DNA from: Pedomonas sp051304405 | Lineage (GTDB): Bacteria; Pseudomonadota; Alphaproteobacteria; Sphingomonadales; Sphingomonadaceae | Assembly: GCF_051304405.1 (NCBI RefSeq) | Contig: NZ_JBPPGG010000002.1 | Span: 1 to 64,000 of the forward strand | Reading direction: 5' to 3' | DNA length: 64,000 nucleotides | Shown here: in pieces, positions 32,960-40,484 of the stretch | How positions within the stretch are numbered: position 1 is the first letter of the stretch | Layout: every line of letters starts with the position of its first letter | The notes under the pieces: model-generated | What the model saw: only the letters and a program-made list of their open reading frames with translations | The model's database searches: none | What the model was told of the DNA's origin: nothing | Position numbers and translations under genes: made by a program

Positions 32960-35900
32960 CTAACGGATGGTCTGAGTGAGGGCGTCCGCCAGTTCCGCGG
33001 CCGAATAGGGCTTGAGGAGCGTGATGTACCGGCCAAGCCCCGCGCTGGCCGGTACCCCTTCGCCGCCGCTGGTGAAGATCAGGGGCAGTTCGGGACAGCG
33101 CTGCCGGGCCGTTCGCGCCAGATCGATCCCGGACGCGCCCGGCAGCTTGATATCGGTGAACAGCAGGTCAACGGGGGCCGTGTCCAGCGCCTTGATCGCG
33201 GAGGCGGCGCTGTCCGCCTCCACCACGGCATAGCCGAGTTCGGACAGCATCTCGGCGGTCCAGGCGCGGATCGTTGCTTCATCCTCCACCAGCAGGACCG
33301 TGCGCTCGGGGCGGCTCCGGGGCCTGGCGGGCGGGCGAGGCAGCGCCCGCTCCGTCTCCGGCCGGGGCGGCTGGGAGAGCATGGCGCGGATCTTCCGGGC
33401 CAGGGCTTCGCGGCTGTACGGCTTGGTCAGCAGGTCGACGCCCGGATCGAGCCGGCCATCGGGGACGATGACGTTCTCCGTGTAGCCGGACGTGAACAGA
33501 ACCTTGATGCGGGGAAGCCGCTCCCGCGCGAGGCGGACAAGCTCCGGGCAGTGAAGCGGGCCGGGCAGGACCACATCCGTGAACAGAAGGTCGACCGGCG
33601 TGCCGTTGGCGAGGATGTTCAGGGCGCTGCGGGCATCGCTGGCCTGCAACACCCGGTAGCCAAGCTCCCGCAACAGCGCCACGGTGGTCTCGCGCACCTC
33701 GTCGTCGTCCTCGACCACGAGAATGGTCTCGGTGCCGCCCGGCACGGGGGCGGCGGCATTGTCCACCAGCACGTCCTCGCCCTGAAGCACGTACGGCAGG
33801 TACAGCCGCACCGTGGTGCCCTTGCCCACCGTGCTGTCGATCTTCACATGGCCGCCGGACTGCTTGACGAAGCCATGCACCATCGACAGGCCGAGCCCGG
33901 TGCCCTTGCCCGCAGACTTGGTGCTGAAGAACGGCTCGAACACCTGGTCGAGCAGTTCGGGCGCGATGCCGCTGCCGGTGTCGGTGACGCCAACCATCAC
34001 ATACCGGCCCGGCTTCACCTCGCCGTGGCGGCAGGTGTCGTCCTCGTCGAGAACGGCGTTGCGCGCCTCGATGAGGAGGCGGCCTTCGCCCTCCATGGCA
34101 TCACGGGCATTGATGGCCAGGTTGAGCAGGGCGTTCTCGAACTGTCCGGGGTCGATCAGGGCGTTGCCCAGATCCTCCGCGATATCCAGCCTGATCTCGA
34201 TCGCCTGACCCAGGGTACGGCGCAACATGTCATCCATGTTGAGAATGAGCCGGCCGACGTTGACCGCCTTGGCTTCCAGCGGCTGGCGGCGGCCGAAGGC
34301 CAACAGTTGCGCGGCCAGCCGGGAGCCGCGCGTCACGCCTTCGAGGGCGTTGGCGATGCGCCGCTCGGCCCGGGGGTTGCCGGAGACGGTGCTGGCCAGC
34401 AGCTGGAGGTTGCCGGAGATCACCTGAAGCAGGTTGTTGAAGTCATGGGCAATGCCGCCGGTCAGCCGGCCCAGCGCTTCGAGCTTTTGCGCATGGCGCA
34501 GGGCGGCTTCCGCCGCGGTCCGCTCCTCGGACTCCCGCTTCAGCCGCTCCAGGGCCTCGGCCAGTTCCGCCGTGCGCTGGGCAACGCGATGCTCCAGCGT
34601 CTCGTTCAGTTGCTGGAGTTCCCGTTCCGCACGCTTCTGCTCGGTGACGTCGTGGCCCTCGATGAACACGTGGGTGAGGGTGCCTTCGGCATCGCGGATG
34701 GGCTGGAAGATCACGTTGACGAACCGCGTCTCCGGCTGTTGACCCGGCGCGCGGGAGACCTCGACCGCCACGTCGCGGCCGATGTAGGCCTCGCCCCTAC
34801 GCATCACGTCCATCATCGTCTCCAGCCGCACGCCAAAGACGACATGCGGCAGGGCCTCGGGTACGGAGCGACCGATGAGATCATGGCAGGCGACAAGATC
34901 TTCGTAGGCGCGGTTGGCCAGTTCGTAGACGAGGTCATCGGCCCGCAGCAGGCACATGAAGCTGGGCGCCTGCTCGAACAGCAGCCGCAGCTGGTCGCGC
35001 TCCTGCGTCCGCAGCGCCATCTCGGAGGTCAGGCGCACATTGGCCTGATGGAGGGACTGGGCCGCCTGCTGACGTCGCCGCGCCGCCTCGCTCAACGTGG
35101 CCGCGCGGCGGCGCTCGGCCGCATGGGTTGCCGCGCTGGCAAGGGCGGCGGTGATCTTGCCCGCCAGCAGCCGGAGGAAGTGGAGATAGGCCTTGTCGGC
35201 GGCGCGATAGGGGTTGAGGCCGACGACGAGCGTGCCGACCGGGCGGTCCGCATCCCGGCTGGCAAGCGGCACCAGCGCGGCACGGGTGGGCAGTGCGCCG
35301 CAGGCGGCCGTGGGCCGGTTCGGCAGATCGCTGATGTCGATCACCTCCACGCCGCCGATGCGCCGCAGCCGCTCCAGGGTCCAGGGGACAGCGCAGGCTT
35401 TTGTCAACCGCTCCGGCGCCAGCGGATGGCCCGGGGTGAGGCCTGTGCAGCCCGCCAGCCGGGCCGGGCCGTCGCCGTCCAGCAGGTAAAGCAGGCTGAA
35501 CGGAAGATCACGCGGGTGGTGGCGGAGCGTGGTCTCCACCGCCGCCACGACCGAGCGCTGATCATCCGCCAGGGCGAGGGCGGAACTCTGCTCCCACAGC
35601 AGCTTCATGCGCCGCTCGGAGATGATGCGATCGCTCTCGTCCTTGATGATGGTGAGGATGCCCTCGATCCGGCCGGACTCGCCGATGACGGGGGTGTAGG
35701 AAAGGGTGTGGTAGGTTTCCTCAAGCTGGCCCCCGCGATCGAGAAGCAGGGGACGATCCTCGTCCCAGGTGCCGACAAGCCCCTCCTCGATCTTGCGGAT
35801 GCGGGCCTCGATCATCGGCCAGGCTTCGGGCCACACCTCCCGCGTGGGGCGACCCAGCGCCCACGGATGCCGGTGGCCGAGCAGCTGCCGGTAGGCATCG

Positions 35901-36112
35901 TTGTAGAGGAGGGTCCTTTCCGGCCCGTACATGAGGGACATGCAGAACCCGGATGTGAGCATCAGCCGGATGGTGACCTTGATGGCGTCGGGCCAGGTCT
36001 CGGGCGCGCCGATGGGGGAGGTGCTCCAGTCACAGGCGCGCATCTGCTGCGCCATTTCGCTTGTGCCGATAAAAATCGCGCTCGTGGGATATGACGCTCT
36101 GGAGACGGTCAA
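32960..36112 (-). CDS. hybrid sensor histidine kinase with two receiver domains
   Basis: The 1050-residue cytoplasmic protein has no membrane segment. In order: a PAS-type domain (~20-165, DWSTSPIGAPETWPDAIKV), a GAF-like domain (~185-330), a second PAS (~375-500), a coiled coil, HisKA with His556 in GGIAHDFNN, a HATPase domain (NLAINARDAME, DTGSGIAPE, GTGLGLSMVHGFV), then two receivers with phosphoacceptor Asp846 (LLFTDVVLPG) and Asp987 (LLFTDIKLPG). It probably feeds a separate phosphotransfer or output protein outside the window. The start is the first ATG; one at 36055 is possible. Confidence 0.92.
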   Translation of the reverse strand: MTVSRASYPTSAIFIGTSEMAQQMRACDWSTSPIGAPETWPDAIKVTIRLMLTSGFCMSLMYGPERTLLYNDAYRQLLGHRHPWALGRPTREVWPEAWPMIEARIRKIEEGLVGTWDEDRPLLLDRGGQLEETYHTLSYTPVIGESGRIEGILTIIKDESDRIISERRMKLLWEQSSALALADDQRSVVAAVETTLRHHPRDLPFSLLYLLDGDGPARLAGCTGLTPGHPLAPERLTKACAVPWTLERLRRIGGVEVIDISDLPNRPTAACGALPTRAALVPLASRDADRPVGTLVVGLNPYRAADKAYLHFLRLLAGKITAALASAATHAAERRRAATLSEAARRRQQAAQSLHQANVRLTSEMALRTQERDQLRLLFEQAPSFMCLLRADDLVYELANRAYEDLVACHDLIGRSVPEALPHVVFGVRLETMMDVMRRGEAYIGRDVAVEVSRAPGQQPETRFVNVIFQPIRDAEGTLTHVFIEGHDVTEQKRAERELQQLNETLEHRVAQRTAELAEALERLKRESEERTAAEAALRHAQKLEALGRLTGGIAHDFNNLLQVISGNLQLLASTVSGNPRAERRIANALEGVTRGSRLAAQLLAFGRRQPLEAKAVNVGRLILNMDDMLRRTLGQAIEIRLDIAEDLGNALIDPGQFENALLNLAINARDAMEGEGRLLIEARNAVLDEDDTCRHGEVKPGRYVMVGVTDTGSGIAPELLDQVFEPFFSTKSAGKGTGLGLSMVHGFVKQSGGHVKIDSTVGKGTTVRLYLPYVLQGEDVLVDNAAAPVPGGTETILVVEDDDEVRETTVALLRELGYRVLQASDARSALNILANGTPVDLLFTDVVLPGPLHCPELVRLARERLPRIKVLFTSGYTENVIVPDGRLDPGVDLLTKPYSREALARKIRAMLSQPPRPETERALPRPPARPRSRPERTVLLVEDEATIRAWTAEMLSELGYAVVEADSAASAIKALDTAPVDLLFTDIKLPGASGIDLARTARQRCPELPLIFTSGGEGVPASAGLGRYITLLKPYSAAELADALTQTIR

Positions 36113-36324
36113 GTCAGCGCTCCGTCCGGCCGTGTATGGAGGGGTCCACGCTCAACACTCGAGAGACGGGCATACGACGGCAAGTGGACAGGTAATTTTT
36201 ACCGGATAGGGAACACAGGCAAGACCGACGAAAACACTAGTAAATATGTATTGATCGGGCCCGGTGCCTGTCCCGCGAGGAAAGGCAGGGCTGGCCAATC
36301 GCGCCCGGGATGAGGAAAAAGAAC

Positions 36325-37227
36325 TCATTCCGTCGGAAGGAAAGAGTTCAGTTCCGAGAGAAGAATTTCCGGCACTTCCTCTTGTGGACTGTGCCCGCAC
36401 GGAAGCGCGCGCCCCCTCACGTGGCGGGCCTTGGGTCGCCAGCTCCCCTCGACATCAAACAGCCTTCCGACGGTGCCGTAGGCGCCCCAAAGGACCAGCA
36501 GCGGCGATTCAATGAGGCGTCCCGCGTCCGCCGCATCATCCTCCAGGTCAATGCTCGCGGCGGCACGATAGTCCTCACAAATCGCGTGCCGGGTAGCCGG
36601 ATCCCGATAGCAACGTCTGTACTCAGCCACCACACGCGGATCGAGCGCGCCTTCAACCTTTATCTGGCCGGCCAGATGGCGATCGAGGAAGTAGTCGGGA
36701 TCAGCCGCGATGAGCCGCTCAGGTAAATCGTAAGGCTGGATCAGGAAGAACCACCAGAAATAGCGCGTCGCGAATTCGCGATTGGTCAGGGCGTACATCG
36801 TGGCAGTGGGGGCGATGTCGATCAGGACCATCCGATTGACACGTTCAGGGTGATCCAGCGCCATCCGATGCGCAACGCGGGCGCCGCGATCATGGGCGAC
36901 GACATCAAAACAATGGAAGCCAAGCTGCGTCATCACAGTGACCTGGTCTGCCGCCATGACGCGCTTGGAATAGGCCCGGTGTTCCGGGTCCCCAAACGGC
37001 TTGTCGCTGTCACCGTATCCCCGAAGGTCAGTGGCGACGACGGTAAACCGTTTTGCGAGTTCGGGTGCGACCTTGTGCCAGGTGAGGTGGGTTTGCGGGT
37101 GGCCATGCAGGAGCAGCAGGGGCGGCCCGGAGCCGCCGACGGCCGCTCTGATCCGTATTTCACCGGCGCTGATGTCCTGCACCTGAAAGCCGGGCATCAA
37201 GTCATTGTGCTCAGGATGGGCAGTCAT
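36325..37227 (-). CDS. alpha/beta hydrolase of the haloacetate dehalogenase group
   Basis: About 300 residues from ATG 37227, which overlaps the end of leuD; other starts at 37299 and 37197 exist. It has the oxyanion LLLHGHPQTHLTWHKV, RGYGDSDKP, the nucleophile Asp113 in VVAHDRGARVAHRMALDHP, and a C-terminal His in PCGHSPQE. This matches fluoroacetate dehalogenase-like enzymes. However, where those have His-Trp to hold the halide (YWHWYFL), this one has YFWWFFL, so the His is missing. It may hydrolyse another substrate such as an ester or epoxide. It is the third gene of the leuCD operon. Confidence 0.8.
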   Translation of the reverse strand: MTAHPEHNDLMPGFQVQDISAGEIRIRAAVGGSGPPLLLLHGHPQTHLTWHKVAPELAKRFTVVATDLRGYGDSDKPFGDPEHRAYSKRVMAADQVTVMTQLGFHCFDVVAHDRGARVAHRMALDHPERVNRMVLIDIAPTATMYALTNREFATRYFWWFFLIQPYDLPERLIAADPDYFLDRHLAGQIKVEGALDPRVVAEYRRCYRDPATRHAICEDYRAAASIDLEDDAADAGRLIESPLLVLWGAYGTVGRLFDVEGSWRPKARHVRGRALPCGHSPQEEVPEILLSELNSFLPTE

Positions 37228-37840
37228 GGCGTCGTTCAACTTTGAACCAGGGATTGCTGTTGAAATGCGCTTGTTCGAACCGGCGGATGCGATGGGCAAA
37301 GGTCAGCGTCTCGCCGATGCGATCAAGTCCCAGCATGAGGGCGCGCCGCAACGATTGATCGATTTCAAAACGTACGGAATGTCTGCCGGATTGAATGCGT
37401 TGCGCGTCGAGATCGACCGTCATGTGACCCGCGCCGTCATCAAGACTTTCCATCAGCTCAGTCACTTGCGCTTGCGGCAGGGATACGAGGAGCAGTCCAT
37501 TATTCGCTGCATTGTCAGCGAAGATCGCGCCAAACGATGATCCTATGATGCCGCGGATGCCGTACTGCAACATGCCCCAGACTGCATGTTCGCGGGATGA
37601 CCCGCAACCAAAATTGGCACCGACAAGCAGGAAGCGGGTGTTCTCCATGCCGGGTCGGTTCAGGATGAACGAGGGGCGCGGGGCGCCGCTTTCGTCGAAC
37701 CGCAGGTCGTGAAAAAGCCCGACGGCAAGCCCCGAACGGTCGATGCCCTTCAGAAATGATTTGGGCATGATGACATCGGTATCGAGATTGGCGGCGGGCA
37801 GGGCGGCAACCGGACCCGATACGCGAATGAACTTCTCCAT
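37211..37840 (-). CDS. leuD: isopropylmalate dehydratase-like small subunit
   Basis: The 209 residues include the family core ANLDTDVIMPKSFLKGIDRS, GANFGCGSSREHAVWGML and IIGSSFGAIFADNAANNGLL. With the large subunit it forms an aconitase-type hydro-lyase. The start overlaps the large-subunit stop by one base (TAATG). The chain length and motifs fit LeuD, but the operon partners (hydrolase, divergent LysR) suggest a catabolic paralogue acting on a citraconate-, methylitaconate- or dimethylmaleate-like acid. Confidence 0.88.
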   Translation of the reverse strand: MEKFIRVSGPVAALPAANLDTDVIMPKSFLKGIDRSGLAVGLFHDLRFDESGAPRPSFILNRPGMENTRFLLVGANFGCGSSREHAVWGMLQYGIRGIIGSSFGAIFADNAANNGLLLVSLPQAQVTELMESLDDGAGHMTVDLDAQRIQSGRHSVRFEIDQSLRRALMLGLDRIGETLTFAHRIRRFEQAHFNSNPWFKVERRHDCPS

Positions 37841-39276
37841 TAGTCATCTACTCCTGTGGAAAACAGGCGCACATCGGTGAGCTTGCCGGTCACGGCTGCC
37901 GCGGCAACCATCGCAGGGCTCATCAGGTGCGTTCTGCCGCCGACACCCTGACGCCCTTCGAAGTTGCGATTTGTGCTGGAGGCACATCGCTCCCCCGGTG
38001 CGAGGCTGTCGTCATTCATGGCGAGACAAAGCGAACAGCCCGATCGCCGCCATTCAAAACCGGCTTCGACAAACACGCGATCGAGCCCCTCGTCCTCGGC
38101 GGCCTTTCGTACCAGACTGCTTCCCGGTGCAATCATCGCCCGCACACCCGGCGCGACCTTGCGTCCTTTCAGGATTCTGGCCGCGTCGCGGAGGTCGGAA
38201 AGGCGGGCATTTGTGCAGGAGCCGATAAAGGCGCGATCAATCGTGATGTCCTGGAGCCTCGTGTTCGGCTTGAGTCCCATATAGTCGAGGGCGCGTGCGG
38301 CATCGGCGCGGCGATCGGCGGGCAGGGTTTCGGGATCGGGAACCCGATCGGTTATCGCAAGCGCCTGGTCCGGACTCGTTCCCCAGGTGACCATTGGCGG
38401 GATATCGCTCGCGTTAAATGTCCGTTCCTTGTCGAATGAGGCGTCAGGATCGCTCCGCAAGGTTCGCCATTGGGGGATGGCAAGGTTCAGCAGGTCGGCG
38501 GACGGTGCGCGTGGGCGCTGCGCGACATAGGCGATAACCTTTTCGTCAGGGGCCATCAGCGCGACACGCGCGCCGCATTCAACCGCCATGTTGCAGATCG
38601 TCATGCGCGCTTCGAGGTCCAGGGCGCTGATCGCTTCCCCCGCGAACTCGACCGCATGGCCGGAAGCTCCCGCAGCGCCGATCTGACGTATCACCTCCAT
38701 GATCAGGTCTTTCGCGGTGATCCCCACGGCAAGGCGCCCATGGACCGTAATCCGCATGTTCTTCAAGCGGTGGTAGATGAGCGTCTGCGTCGCCAGCATG
38801 TGCTCGATGTCGGATGTGCCAATTCCGAAGCCCACGGCTCCGAAGGCGCCGTAGGTCGTGGAGTGGCTGTCACCCGCGGCGATGACCATGCCAGGAAGCA
38901 CAAGGCCAAGCTCGGGCATGACCACATGCTCAATTCCCTGGCGGGGGTCGTACACATCCAGGATTTCGACCCCGAAATCACGGCCGTTCTCCAGGAAATA
39001 TGCGATCTGCCGACGGGCGCCGTCATCGAGCCGGCCCGCTCCGGGGTCCGGGTGGGTCGAGTTCACATGGTCAACGACGCCAAGGGCGGCCTCCGGGCAC
39101 CAGGGTTTCCGTGCCGCATGGCGAAGTCCCGTGAATGCCTGGGGGCTGGTGTATTCGTTGAGGACTGTCCTGTCGATATAGAGCAACAATCTTTCGCCGG
39201 GGCTGTTGGCTCCTTCGAAAGTCATGATGCGATGTGCGTCAATTATCTTGTCGTAGAGAGTTCTGGGCGCCGACAT
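37840..39276 (-). CDS. leuC: isopropylmalate dehydratase-like large subunit
   Basis: The 478 residues are homologous to LeuC. The three [4Fe-4S] ligands are present, in GSCTNAR and SGCSLC. It also has IDRTVLNEYTSPQAFTGL, HVNSTHPD and GDSHSTTYGAFGAVGFGIGT. It is co-transcribed with the small subunit and the hydrolase. Lower GC than the flanks and the island context point to a catabolic copy rather than the biosynthetic enzyme. The first gene after the divergent promoter region shared with the LysR gene. Confidence 0.88.
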   Translation of the reverse strand: MSAPRTLYDKIIDAHRIMTFEGANSPGERLLLYIDRTVLNEYTSPQAFTGLRHAARKPWCPEAALGVVDHVNSTHPDPGAGRLDDGARRQIAYFLENGRDFGVEILDVYDPRQGIEHVVMPELGLVLPGMVIAAGDSHSTTYGAFGAVGFGIGTSDIEHMLATQTLIYHRLKNMRITVHGRLAVGITAKDLIMEVIRQIGAAGASGHAVEFAGEAISALDLEARMTICNMAVECGARVALMAPDEKVIAYVAQRPRAPSADLLNLAIPQWRTLRSDPDASFDKERTFNASDIPPMVTWGTSPDQALAITDRVPDPETLPADRRADAARALDYMGLKPNTRLQDITIDRAFIGSCTNARLSDLRDAARILKGRKVAPGVRAMIAPGSSLVRKAAEDEGLDRVFVEAGFEWRRSGCSLCLAMNDDSLAPGERCASSTNRNFEGRQGVGGRTHLMSPAMVAAAAVTGKLTDVRLFSTGVDD

Positions 39277-39324
39277 CGAGGACCTTTTCCTGCAGATTTG
39301 TCGGGCCGGATTTTCGGTAAAAGG

Positions 39325-39356
39325 TTGATATTAATCCAATGCTAGGACAGTATCAA
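39325..39356. promoter_or_regulatory. candidate LysR operator in the leuCD-LysR divergent gap
   Basis: TTGATA (39325-39330) and TATCAA (39351-39356) are inverted around 20 bases. They lie in the 115-base gap between divergent genes, where LysR proteins usually bind. The A/T-rich centre fits a promoter. Confidence 0.45.
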
Positions 39357-39391
39357 TTGATGCGACGGGGTATGCGACGGGCAGGTCTCAT

Positions 39392-40330
39392 ATGGACACC
39401 GTGTGGCTCGAAGATTTCATCAAGCTTGCGGAGGAAGGCAATTTCTCCCGGGCCGCCGAAGCCCGCAACCTGACCCAGCCAGCCTTCAGCCGCCGCATTC
39501 GTGCGCTCGAAGAGTGGGTGGGGGCGACTCTCGTGGACCGCGATACCCATCGCATTGAGCTGACCGAGGCGGGCCAGGCGTTCCGGGTGCTTGCGGAAGA
39601 AATCGTGCGTCGCCTGACACTGGGGCGGGACTACGTCCGCGAGATCGGCGGGACGATCAGTAATGAAATCCGTTTCGCATCGACGCATGTCCTGTCGTTG
39701 AACTTCTTTCCGTCCTGGCTCAGCGGCATCAGCGATGGGCGCGAAACCGGCACGATAACGCTGATTGCCGATAATATGGTGGCGTGTGAGCGCTTTATGC
39801 TCGAAGGCAAGGCTGACTTCCTTTTGTGCCATCATCACGCGGCAGCGGCGCATCGGCTTGATCCGGCTGGTTTTACATCCCTGAAGTTGGGAGAGGACAT
39901 CCTGATGCCGGTGGCTGCTCCTTCCGAGGATGGCATGCCGCGCTACAGACTGCCGGGGCGTGCGGACCAGCCGCTTCCCTATCTGGAGTTTGAAGAAAAA
40001 TCCGGCATGGGCCGCATTCTTCAGGCGGCTCAGGTGATCCCTGCGGGCTGCGCTTCGCTTCGGACCGTCTTTCGCTCCCACATGGCCGCCGTGCTGATGT
40101 CCATGGCCCGTGACGGGCGTGGCATTTGCTGGGCACCGCTCAGTGTGGTGCGTGCCGATCTGGAAAGTGGCCGCCTCGTTGCAGCGGGCGAGGACCACTG
40201 GAATGTCCCGCTCGAGATCAGGCTTTACAAGCCGATCGCGCGGAGAAGCCCGAGCGTGGAAGGCTTCTGGAGTATGGTCAAGAACTGCGTGCAGAAACAG
40301 GCGGAGAACTCTGCCATAACGTTGTCGTAA
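39392..40330 (+). CDS. LysR-family transcriptional regulator, HypT-like
   Basis: The 312 residues begin MDTVWLEDFIKLAEEGNFSR and AAEARNLTQPAFSRRIRALE, the LysR helix-turn-helix, and continue with a two-lobe effector domain. The N-terminus resembles HypT/YjiE-type members, but the gene is divergent from the leuCD-like operon, so it most likely activates it with a pathway acid as effector. Lower GC than the flanks ties it to the same island. Confidence 0.88.
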   Translation: MDTVWLEDFIKLAEEGNFSRAAEARNLTQPAFSRRIRALEEWVGATLVDRDTHRIELTEAGQAFRVLAEEIVRRLTLGRDYVREIGGTISNEIRFASTHVLSLNFFPSWLSGISDGRETGTITLIADNMVACERFMLEGKADFLLCHHHAAAAHRLDPAGFTSLKLGEDILMPVAAPSEDGMPRYRLPGRADQPLPYLEFEEKSGMGRILQAAQVIPAGCASLRTVFRSHMAAVLMSMARDGRGICWAPLSVVRADLESGRLVAAGEDHWNVPLEIRLYKPIARRSPSVEGFWSMVKNCVQKQAENSAITLS

Positions 40331-40333
40331 CGG

Positions 40334-40348
40334 CGTAATAATATTACG
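40334..40348. promoter_or_regulatory. 15-bp palindrome upstream of the TonB receptor
   Basis: CGTAAT-AAT-ATTACG is a perfect inverted repeat four bases after the LysR stop. A second dyad (ACCGG...ACCGGT) follows at about 40387. Both lie upstream of the TonB receptor and may be operator sites. Confidence 0.4.
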
Positions 40349-40484
40349 CACACTCAGCCTACATGGCGAGAATAGTTTTATGTCTAACCGGCATTGGAAC
40401 CGGTAATTACCTCACCGTAGATTTTCCCTGCCCTTGCACCAGCCGGATGGGAGGCTTGGCAGTGCCAAGGGGGGGGAGGAAACC

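Noticed and set aside
32687..36094. 1135-residue open frame on the + strand
   Set aside because: It is opposite the hybrid histidine kinase, whose HisKA, HATPase and receiver motifs are unambiguous.
36100..36330. Left attachment repeat matching the tRNA-Ser 3' end
   Set aside because: I looked for GGTTCGAATCCCGCCCTCTC or its complement near the left end of the island and did not see it.
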